NCBI GenBank assembly: GCA_949130485.1
Contig: OX422194.1
Span: 9,061,268-9,125,267 of the forward strand
Length of the DNA: 64,000 nt
From: Agelas oroides
Taxonomy: Eukaryota; Porifera; Demospongiae; Agelasida; Agelasidae
Reading direction: 5' to 3'
Shown here piece by piece: positions 42,417 through 54,400 of this stretch; position 1 is the first letter of the stretch; the number at the start of each line of letters is the position of its first letter. The translations under genes and the position numbers were made by a program. A model generated the notes under the pieces. It was not told the DNA's origin. It ran no database searches and saw nothing but the letters and a program-made list of their open reading frames with translations.

Positions 42417-45400
42417 ATGGAGGAGCTTGAGGACACAGACAGCGATGCTACCACCTGCGACCCCGACTGGTAAGAACGTCTTTTGCTTAGCCTCGTCCCA
42501 AGGCTGCCATAAGTGCTGGGGCTAACTCTAGTCTCGCGGAGCCAGACTCTCACACAGTCTGGGTTCTCTTGCAGGGTAAATCTATCTTCAGACGTCGAGG
42601 TGATCCCAGACACACAGTGTAGCAGCACCCCACACCCCCTCACACCATCACCACCGCCATCATCTCCCATTCCATGTAAACAAAAGTCCAGAGAACCACT
42701 ATGCACTGAGTCGATGATAATATCAGAACCTCGACTGCAAAATGGAGCTGCTCACGACTGGAGTAGTGTCAGTAGAAGAGACATTTTAAAACAACCACTA
42801 GTTCGAGATGAAGAAGCACAGCTTATGAGTACTCCTGATCAGGTTGTACATATTGTGAGGGGTTGTAATGAGCCTGGAATGGAGTGGCGTGCTAGAGACA
42901 GGAAGAAGGTGGGTGAAGGACACTCACCTGCTCGAGAGTTGGGTGCAGAAAAGAGGAGGACAGTGCAAGAAGACTCGGATTACTGCAGCGGGACAGAGCA
43001 AGCATTCTCCAGAAATGATGAGCCCCTTTCTGCAAAGAACTCTCCACTGCAGAAGGATATGGGTGAGTTGCATGTGTGCAGGTAGTCTGTACATGTAGCC
43101 TCATTCCCATGCTCTTGTGTCCACGAGTGGGAATGAGATTATAGGTATGTGGGCTATATCTGCCATGAATACAAAATGGCTAGCACATCGTCTTCACTCA
43201 CTGCTAAAGAACATCATCTACAGGTTTTGATGAGCCTTTGTTTGAGCGTCCCCGGTTCCCTCATTCTCCCCCCAACCCAAGGAGACCACTTGTACTGTCA
43301 CCTCCTGGAGTGACACCTGTTGTAGAGGCACGTGCTTTCCTTTTTTCTCTCTCTCCCTTCCTCCCTCCCTTCCTCCCTCCTTTCCTCTCTCCTTTCCTCC
43401 CTTCCTCCCTCCTTTCCTCCCTCCTTTCCTCGCTCTTTTCCTCCTTTCCTCTCTCCTTTCCTCGCTCTTTTCCTCCTTTCCTCTCTCCTTTCCTCCCTCT
43501 TTGTCTCTGTCCAAGTATCACTGGATCGTGTTTGTTCTGTGCAGGTCCCAGGGACTATGAACCAGTATCTGAGAGACTATCAGCAGGAAGGGGTGCAGTT
43601 CTTGTACAGGCGCTACAGTAGCAATGCTGGGGGTGTGCTCTGTGATGACATGGGCCTCGGCAAGACTGTCCAGGTGAAGTTAGTGTCGTACCCAGACCTT
43701 CCTTTTCTCTTGGGGGATCTGGGTGCGTGTGTGTTCAGGGTAGACGAGGGTGTCACATGATTGCATATTTCTTCAGGTGATAGCATTCATGTGTGCAGTA
43801 CTTGGCAAGACGGGCACCAAGGCTGATGTCATACTCACCAATCCAAGACAGGTAATTAGTACAGTAGGCCACCACGCTGTAGTCACAAGACCACCACACT
43901 GTAGTCACATGACCACCACACTGCAGTCCCAAGACCACCACACTGCAGTCACATGACCACCACACTGCAGTCACATGGTCACCACACTGTAGTCCCATGA
44001 CCACCACACTGTAGTCACGTAACCACCACACTGCAGTCCCATGACCACCACTCTGTAGTCACATGACCACCATATGTAGTCACATGACCACCACACTGTA
44101 GTCACATAATCACCACACTGTAGTCACATGACCACCACACTGCAGTCCCAAGACCACCACACTGCAGTCCCATGACCACCACACTGCAGTCCCATGACCA
44201 CCACACTGTAGTCACATGACCACCACACTGCAGTCCCAAGACCACCACTGCAGTCCCAAGACCACCACACTGCAGTCCCATGACCACCACTCTGTAGTCA
44301 TATGACCACCATATGTAGTCACATGACCACCACACTAGTCACATGACCACCACACTGCAGTCCCATGACCACCACTCTGTAGTCACATGATCACTACACT
44401 GTAGTCACATGACCACCACACTGTAGTCACATGACCACCACACTGCAGTCCCATGACCACCACTCTGTAGTCACATGATCACTACACTGTAGTCACATGA
44501 CCGCCACACTGTAGTCACATGACCACCATATGTAGTCACATGACCACCACACTGCAGTCCCAAGACCATCACACTGTAGTCACATGACCATGCACCACAC
44601 TGCAGTCCCATGACCACCACTCTGTAGTCACATGACCACCACACTGTAGTCACATGACCACCACACTGCAGTCCCAAGACCACCACACTGCAGTCCCATG
44701 ACCACCACACTGTAGTCACATGACCACCACACTGCAGTCCCAAGACCACCACACTGCAGTCCCAAGACCACCACACTGCAGTCCCATGACCACCACTCTG
44801 TAGTCATATGACCACCATATGTAGTCACATGACCACCACACTAGTCACATGACCACCACACTGCAGTCCCATGACCACCACTCTGTAGTCACATGATCAC
44901 TACACTGTAGTCACATGACCGCCACACTGTAGTCACATGACCACCACACTGCAGTCCCATGACCACCACTCTGTAGTCACATGATCACTACACTGTAGTC
45001 ACATGACCGCCACACTGTAGTCACATGACCACCATATGTAGTCACATGACCACCACACTGCAGTCCCAAGACCATCACACTGTAGTCACATGACCACCAC
45101 ACTGCAGTCCCATGACCACCACTCTGTAGTCACATGACCACCACACTGTAGTCACATGACCACCACACTGCAGTCCCAAGACCACCACACTGCAGTCCCA
45201 TGACCACCACACTGTAGTCACATGACCACCACACTGCAGTCCCAAGACCACCACACTGCAGTCCCAAGACCACCACACTGCAGCCCCATGACCACCACAC
45301 TGTAGTCACATGACCACTATACACTGTAGTCCCATGACCACCACGCTGTAGTCACATGACCACTACACTGTAGTCACATGACCACCACTCTGTAGTCACA

Positions 45401-48400
45401 TGACCACCACGCTGTAGTCCCAAGACCACCACACTGCAATCCCATGACCACCACACTATAGTCACATGATCACATTGTAGTCCCATGATCACCGCACTGT
45501 AGTCACATGACCACCACACTGTAGTCACATGATCACCACACTGTAGTCACATGGCATCACACTATAGTCACATGATCACCACACTGTAGTCACATGATCA
45601 CCACACTGTAGTCACATGATCATCACACTGTAGTCACATGATCATCACACTGTAGTCACATGATCACACTGTAGTCACATGATCATCACACTGTAGTCAC
45701 ATGATCACTACACTGTAGTCACATGACATCACTGTAGTCACATGATCACTACACTGTAGTCACATGACCACCACTCTAGTCCCAAGACCACCACACTGCA
45801 GTCACATGATCACCACACTGTAGTCCCAAGACCACCATGCTGTAGTCACATGATCATCACACTGTAGTCACATGATCACCACACTGCAGTCACATGACCA
45901 CCGCACTGTAGTCCCATGATCACCGCACTGTAGTCCCATGATCACCACACTGCAGTCACATGACCACCGCACTGTAGTCACATGACCACCGCACTGTAGT
46001 CACATGACCACCACACTGTAGTCCCATGACCAGCACACTGTAGTCACATGATCACCACACTGCAGTCACATGACCACCACACTGTAGTCCCATGACCACC
46101 ATGCTGTAGTCACATGACCACCACACTGTAGTCACACAGTATCACATGATTGTACCAGCCAACAGGTGGGAAGGGCTGCTTTCTGGTGGTGTGTCCCAGT
46201 TCAGTGCTGTACAACTGGACCAGTGAGATTGAAACATGGAGTCACCTCAAGTGTGGGTAAGTGGCTGTAAACTTCTTTTGCCTGAGGAAGAGGCACAATC
46301 ATCTGATTGTCATGTGACCTTCTGTGGCATCTTGACAAGAGTGGCGCGCGGGTTACACATACAAACACCACATCACTTAGAAGAACTGACAAAAATCTAA
46401 TGGATAGTGACTTATATACAATTTGCATTACATCACATTACATCACGACTTCACAATACATGTAATTACAAAACATCAGAGTCATCACGTAAAAGTCCAC
46501 ACAAACACTACACTTCCTCCCCCCTTAATTCAGGGAGTGTTGTGAGTCAAAAAATCGATCTGGTGGTTTGTGCGTTCTGCGAGGGTAACGAGAGACTGGC
46601 TCCTCAGGGCCAGTACCTGAATTGTTCCCATGTAGCTCAACAGGCTCACTCACTGCCTGAGCTAGTTGTGTATTCGATGACGACTGCTGACTCTCAGCAG
46701 CTGGGCATGGGAAATCCATGAGATCACTGAAGTTGTTTGGAATGTCTGTGAATACTTGCGAAGTGAGACGATTTCGGATATGATCTTGATGTCGCTTGAA
46801 TATACGACCATCCTCCAGTTCTATCATGAATGACACAGGACCAACAGGTTCTATTATGTGTCCTGGTATCCATCTTTCTCCTGCTGCAAAATTTCGAACC
46901 AACACAGATTGACCAACAGAGAAAGAACGATTGCGAGCAGTGGTGTCATGCGTACTCTTTTGCTGCTCCTGCTTCGCCTGCACCCTGACTGCTGTATTCG
47001 GAAATAGGGCATCCATTCTTGAACGTGGCCTCGCACGAAGCAAGAGTTCAGCAGGTGCAATGCCCGTAGTGCTATGCGGAGTGATCCTGTACTGAAAAAG
47101 GATCTTGGCAATGCGAGCTTCCAGAGTGCCTTCCTTGACTTTCTTCAGTCCATTCTTTAGACTTTGTACTGCTCGTTCCACCAATCCGTTTGAGGACGGA
47201 TGGTATGGAGACGACTTGGCATGACGAATGGCATTCAATTCCAAGTACGACTCGAATTCCTGGCTTGTGAAATATGCAGCATTGTCAGAAACCACTGTCT
47301 CAGGTAATCCAAATTGAGCAAATACCTGCCGCAACCTCTCAATGGTTGTAGCAGAAGAAGCAGTAGTAACCAGAAAAGCCTCGACCCACTTTGAGTGGGC
47401 GTCCACCACCAACAAAATCATTCGTCCACATATTGGACCTGCATAATCAATGTGCAATCTTGACCATGGTCGTGATGGCCACTGCCAGGGGTGGAGAGGA
47501 GCAACAGGAGGTGAGGCCTGGTTGACTTGACATTCTCGGCAAAGACGAACGGACTCTTCAATGTCTTTGTCCAATCCTGGCCACCATACGTACATCCTTG
47601 CGAGGGCTTTCATACGTGAAATGCCAGGGTGAGCCTCATGCAGCTCATTGAGAACTTCCTTGCGGCCTGAGGGTGGTACAATGACTCGGCTTCCCCAGAG
47701 CAAACATCCGTCTTGCACCGAAAGTTCGTAACGACGGGAATAGAAGGGTGAAAGAGCAGAATCAGGTGAGTTTGGCCACCCTAGCCTCACATTCCGGAGC
47801 ACTGAAGACAACACTGGATCCTGCTGAGTCCCCATGCGGATGTCTCGGGAAGTGACTGGAGACTCAGCCAGATGTCTCATCAACAGAATAACTTCAGGAG
47901 GGGGTTCCTCTTCCTCCGGTGCTATGGGGAGAGGCAACCTGCTCAGTGCATCTGCGTTGCTGTGTGAGTGTGTGTCTCGGAAGGACAGGTTGTACTCATA
48001 CGAGGACAGAAACAAAGACCATCGTCGGATCCGGGCAGATGCCTGTGGTGAGGTCGAACGGTGTTCATTGAGAAGTGCCAACAGGGGTTTGTGGTCTGTG
48101 ATCATGTGAAAGTGATGTCCGAACAAATACGAGTGAAATCTTTTAACACCGAATATGCAGGCAAGACCCTCTTTTTCCAACTGAGGGTAGTTTCACTCCG
48201 ACTTTGAGAGCGATCTTGAGGCGTATCCAATGGGACGCTCTTCCCCATTCGGCATCTGGTGTGCTAATACGGCACCCACTCCATAATCTGAGGCGTCACA
48301 GGCCAGAATGAGGGGTAGACTTGGGTCAAAATGAACCAATAAACGAGACGAGGTCAGCAGTTCTTTGGACAACTCAAAGGCTTTTTCCTCTGCTGCCTTC

Positions 48401-51400
48401 CACCTCCAGTGAGTGTCCTTTCGAAGCAACCTATAGAGTGGTGCAAGGACTGTGGACAACTTCGGAAGAAACTTGCTATAGTATGAAAGCAGACCCAGAT
48501 ACGACTTCAGTTCCTGAACGTTTCTGGGAGTTGGGGCATTCAGAACAGCATTGATCTTATCTGGCAGTGGATGGAGACCATCCTTGTCCACCTTGTGCCC
48601 CAGAAAGGTGACTGAACTAACCATAAAATGGCACTTTGACTTTTGCAGACACAGCCCAGCCTTCTCCAACCGAGAGAGGACTTCTTCAAGTCGCTTGAGG
48701 TGTTCCTCTGCAGTGGCTCCAGACACTAGCACATCATCAATGTACACTATGATGCCTTCAATCCCTTGCAGCAGACCCTCCATCACCCGCTGGAAGATGC
48801 CTGGAGCTGAGCTAATGCCATACGGGAGTCGAGTGTACCTGAACAACCCCTTTTGGGTATTTATCACGACAAACTTCTTTGACTCCTCCTCAAGAGGTAT
48901 CTGCTGGTACGCCTGACTGAGATCAAGCTTTGAAAACACCTTTCCCCCTCTCAAGGTCGCGAAAAGGTCTTCAATCTTTGGTATCGGATAACGGTCGAGT
49001 TTGCAGACAGGATTTACAGTCTGCTTAAAGTCTCCACACACACGGACACTTTTCCCATCACTCTTCAACACTGGGACTATTGGTGAAGCCCAATCTGACA
49101 TCTCCACTGGCTCCAATATGCCCTCGTGGATGAGGCGGTTCAACTCTTCTTCCACCAATCCCCTGTATGCATAGGGGACAGATCGAGCTTTCCAGAAGCG
49201 TGGTCTGGCATTAGGATCCACCACAATTGTGGCTTGGTAACCCCGTAGAGCCCCCAGCCCACCATGAAAAACAGCTTCATGTCTCTTCAGCACCGTTTGC
49301 AGTGGGCTATGTTGCAGGTACTTGATTTCCTGCCAATCTAATCTGATGTGGTCAAGCCAGTTCCTACCAAAGAGGTCTGGACCATCTCCCTTGACCACAA
49401 GGAGTGGCTCCCGGTACACCTGCTCTTTGTACTTGACATTCACGGTCAGGGTTCCCAGCACAGGTATGGGCTCCCCTGAATACGTACACAGACGAAGGTC
49501 CGCCTTCGACAGCTTGCGTGAGGGCCAGAGTTCCCGGAATGAAACCTCTGACATGAGTGAGCAAGCTGCGCCTGTATCCACTTCCATGTCCACCACTTGG
49601 TTGTCTATATCCACTGATACTCGCAAAGGCGGCGCCTGGCTGCTTCCTCGAATTTTATACAATGGACACACATCCTCCTCCTGCACGAGCTGTACGGCCC
49701 GGTGCGCATGTTGTCTCTTTCCGTCTTGCTTGCTTCTGCAAACACTCCTCAGATGGCCTTTCTTGCCACAGTGATAACATTTAGAGTCTTTAAATCGGCA
49801 ATTCGGTGCCGTGTGGCCTGCCTTCCCGCAGCGATGACAGCACTGTCCTGTGGTCGTCTGTTTTGCCGGCTGTGATACCTTGTGAACCTGCGGTATATTA
49901 CTGAGAGCCGGTCTCACCGCACTTCCCGGCGTGATACGCAACTCTTTGGCGTTTCGTGCTGCTGTCTCCATCGCTTGCGCTGTACTCATCGCTTTTTCGA
50001 ATGTGAGCTTCTCTTCGCCCAACAAGCGCTGTTGGATAGCGTGGTCATTGATACCACAAACAATTCTGTCGCGCAGCATGTCCTCCAATGTCGACTCGAA
50101 ATTGCAGTGTTCTGACAGAGAACGCAGCTCGGACACAAACGTGGCGACACCCGGCTCCCGCACTCGACTGTGAAACTTGAAACGCTGGACGATTTCCGAC
50201 GGCGGCGGATTGAAATGTGCGCTCAGGAGCTTGACGAGTTCTTCGTAGGTTTTATCTCCCGGCTTCACCGGAGCCACTAGGCTACGTAGGAGCTTGTAGG
50301 TAGCTGCCCCCACCACTGAGAGGAAAATGGAGCGTTTCTTTTCAGCGCTCTCCACGCCATTGGCTGCGAAAAAATGGCCTAGCCGCTCTTCGTATTGCGA
50401 CCATTCCTCTTTGGCCCCATCGAACTCCTCGATTCTACCGAAGGTAACTGCCATGGCGTACTGTGAATTGTCCTCGTCGCCAGTTAATGTGGCATCTTGA
50501 CAAGAGTGGCGCGCGGGTTACACATACAAACACCACATCACTTAGAAGAACTGACAAAAATCTAATGGATAGTGACTTATATACAATTTGCATTACATCA
50601 CATTACATCACGACTTCACAATACATGTAATTACAAAACATCAGAGTCATCACGTAAAAGTCCACACAAACACTACACCTTCCATCTCTATCTAGGGTGT
50701 ACCACAGAGGGAAGAAGAGTGAGGTGCTGGACCGAGTCAAGAGATGTAAACTAGAAGTTGTCGTGACGACACACGACACAGCTAGAACCCATGTGGTACA
50801 TACATGTACTCACTGAGTTTGTGGAACTAATGCATGCTCAGTGATTGTTCGTACGTGTCTACATCCTGAGCAATTCTCATTGTTGTTAGTTTGTCAATTT
50901 AGCCTCGTTGCCAGGCAACTCCCAAATTTTGTACACCATCACAGGAGGAGCTAAACACTGTCGACTGGCTCGCTGTCATCTGTGATGAAGTGCAGACCAT
51001 AAAGGTCTGGGGTTGAAGCCATGTGTACCTGGCTTCTTGACTCCCTCTTGTTCGTGTTCTGCTGCAGGGTACTTCAGCTCAGGTGACGGCTGCCATGAAT
51101 TCTCTCCAGGCTAAAAGAAGGTACCTAGGTGGTGTGTATCTGTCTGCCTGCCTGCCTGTCTGTGATTTTGTAATACCATTCTCCTAGGTTTGGTCTTACT
51201 GGGACAGCTCTGCAGAACAATTTATCTGAGCTATGGAGCATACTCAACTGGTAACTTGCCTCCCTCTCTCTGATACAGCTGGCTAGACTTGTGCTAGCCT
51301 TGTTCTCAGGCTCCGCCCAGCTTCCCGTTGCTTGCAATGTGAAAAGCTAACTCCAGTTGGCTCTCAATCTCCTGCTTTTCTGTACTGCAAGCAACGTGAG

Positions 51401-54400
51401 GCTAGGTAGGACCCTCGGAACATGGATAGACTTCAGCCAGAAACCAATGGTGGCTGTAAAGAGAATTCGGTTTTCTGTCTGCCAGGGCAAACCCAGGATG
51501 TCTGGGCACCCTTTCAAGTTTCCATGACAACTTTGAGAAGCCGATTTTGGAGGGACAGAAGTTTAACTGCACAAAGAGACAGCTGGCTCAGGGAAGATGG
51601 AGTAAGAATGACATCATACTTACATCATGCGATTGTACACATGTAATGTGCTGTTTACGTCATAGAACTAGCTGAGTTGGAAGAGCTGATGAAAGAGTGT
51701 GTGCTACGGAGGACAAAAGCACTGATTGCTTCACAACTGCCGAAAAAAGGTACATAAACTTTTGTGTGTTGATGAGTGCAGTAAATTGGAGAGGTTCACT
51801 TGGTTTGGTGCCAGTCTCTCCAGAAGGCTTGTATTTCAGGATCTGTTGTGGCACAAGAAGTAATGGAGGGAGGATGGAGGGAGGATGGAGGGAGGAGGGA
51901 GGAGGGAGGAGGGAGGGAGGGAGGGAGGGAGAAGGAGGGAGGGGGAGTAGGTTAGTAGTATGACACTTTATCTCTTACTCACCTCCTCTCCCTCCCCCCA
52001 GAGGAGTTTGTTGTGTTTTGTCCAATCACTGAGCTACAGGAGACCATCTACAGTACCATTCTTGACTGTGAGGATGTGCAACTCATACTGCATTCTGGGG
52101 AGCCCTGCAACTGCTACAGTGGCAGTAAGAGGGGAGAGTGCTGCTACCAGGTTAGTTCAGGTGTTCATATCCTTCTCCCCTCTCTCCCTCTCCCCTACCC
52201 CCCTCTCCCCTACCCCCCTCTCTCCTCTACCTTCTCCAAAGTACTGGGTTAGTCACATTAGCCTGAGGTGCTTATGTGTATCTCTTCCCTTCACCACTCC
52301 CCCCCACACTCACCCCTTCCCCCTACCACTTCCCTCCCATCCTCACATCTTCACCCCCCTCCCTCCCATCCTCACACACTTCACAGACAAACGGGGAGGG
52401 AGTGGAGTGGCAGTACCTAGTGAATGAGTACGTCTGTCTCCTCACCAAATGTGCCAACCACCTCGGCCTGCTGCTACCAGACAAGACACCCTCCAAGAGA
52501 CAGAAGCAAAAGGTTGCTACGACTATTGTCTCCTCGTACCCAGGCTCCTCCCGAGCCTGGGTACGAGGCTAGTATTACAGTACTGTTACTTGCTAATATC
52601 GAGTTCCTACACATGACCAGTGGCCTCCTCCCCAGCAGCTTTTGTTGCTTGCAGTCAACAAAGTGGTTGTTGCGTTGTTGTTTGTTGTCAACAAAGTGGT
52701 TGTCGCGTTGTTGTTTGTTGTCAACAAAGTGGTTGTCGCGTTGTTGTTTGTTGTCAACAAAGTGGTTGTCACGTTGTTGTTTGTTGTCAACAAAGTGGTT
52801 GTTGTGTTGTGTTAGCACATTCAATGCTTGTGTCATTTTCCTCTCATTTTATTGGATAGTTATTACAGTACTGTTTCTTTGAAAGGTCAATGGTCAATAC
52901 TGGGATATAGTACTGCTAGCACAAGTTCCAAGAGGACTGCTTGCATTGTTTACTGCTAGCCTGGTACCCAGCCACACTTTCTCTTTCAATGTGAGGCTGG
53001 ATACAGAGCTACTTGGTTTGTGACTACTCACTTGCTCCGCAGGCCAATCAGGTTTGCCAGGAAGTGTTCTCCAAACATCCGATATTCACCGAGATGTCAA
53101 AGCAGGCCTCGTTGCTGACCCTCTCGGACCCCCAGTACTGTGGAAAAATGAGGGTACGTGTCTCCGTCCTGTCTGAGCTTCACTTTGAGCAAGTATAAGG
53201 CTCAAATTTGAACAGCATGAAGCTCACTATCATTCCCAGGCTCCCTTCACCTCAATGTGGGCCTCAAGTGCCTGGGAATGAGGCTACACAAAGCAGGTGT
53301 GTAGAGGCCTGAGTTGAATAGTGCATGAAGGCCAGCCTTGTTCCCAGGCTCTCCCCCGCTTCAAAGTGAGCCTAACCTCGTACCCAGGTGCAGTCAGGTA
53401 CGAGGTTAGGAACAATGTTACATGAAGACATGTACAGCTGTCTTGCCTACGAGGTTAGGAATGAAGACAGCTGCCTTGCCTACTGACAGGTTCTTGAGAA
53501 GCTGCTGTCCAAGTTTCAGGAGGAGAAGTCAAAGGTGATCATCTTCTCCATCTCAGTGAAGGTAACAAACAATTCTCTTTTTCTAACACCAGTTTAACAC
53601 AGTGTAACACCGTGTAACATTGTGATACTATATAATGCATGTAACACTAATACTATGTAAGTGCCACTGTAACACTATGAAAGTGCCACTGTAACACTGT
53701 GTAAATATCATGTAACACTGCATAACCCTATGTAACACTGCAGCTGCTGGATGTAGTAGAGAATTACCTGGTCTCCAAGGGCCAGGTTTACTGTCGTCTT
53801 GATGGCAGTACCAAGGTTGAGGAGCGTGCTAGTCTCGTGCGCTCCTTCAACGCTGACCCCACACAGTTCGTCTTCCTCATCTCAAAAAAGTGAGTCTCTC
53901 AACTAACCATCAAGTGGTAGATTTCACACAGGGTAGCTAGACAATCTCTTCCTCCAGCTCCTAGCTTGCACACTTTTCTCCACAAGGTTCAGAGCTTCCA
54001 GGATTGTTTTTTCAGAGAAAGCTAAAGTGAACGGGTGGGTAAATAGTTCATTCAGAAGAATCGAGGAGGCATCCATACCACAGCCTTTGGACTTTCACAC
54101 AGCACCCACTCATTCCCCCCCACCCCCCCCCCCCCCACACACACACACACTGAGGGTTCTGTCCTCCTCTCTTGTGCAGATGTGGAGGAGTGGGTCTGAA
54201 CATAACTGGTGCAAACCGTGTCATCATCTTTGACCCCAGCTGGAACCCAGCTACAGACCTGCAGGCAGAAGACAGGTCCTGATTCCATACCAAAACATGA
54301 ATTCAATTCCATTCCAATATCGTGAGTGCTGCCAGTAGCTGGTGACTGATATATTTTCTTCCACTGTAGGGCTTTTCGGATCGGGCAGAGTCGTAATGTG

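Larger units (their letters stand above)
46323..50677 (-). mobile_element. Ty3-type (Mag-like) LTR retrotransposon, young
   Basis: 4355 bp. Two LTRs of 190 bp, TGTGGCAT...ACTACA, identical by eye. Perfect 5-bp target duplication CCTTC (46318-46322 and 50678-50682). Reading on the minus strand: a primer site TGGCGACGAGGAC (50470-50482), as used by tRNA-Ser-primed Mag-type elements, then Gag-Pol, and a polypurine tract (46513-46524) directly against the stop codon and the 3' LTR. Antisense to the host ERCC6L2-like gene. Confidence 0.96.

Noticed and set aside
43868..46140. CRISPR-like regular repeats
   Set aside because: Units are contiguous tandem copies with no unique spacers, in an intron of a eukaryotic gene.
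49322..49774. Plus-strand frames inside the retroelement
   Set aside because: Shadows of the minus-strand Gag-Pol frame.
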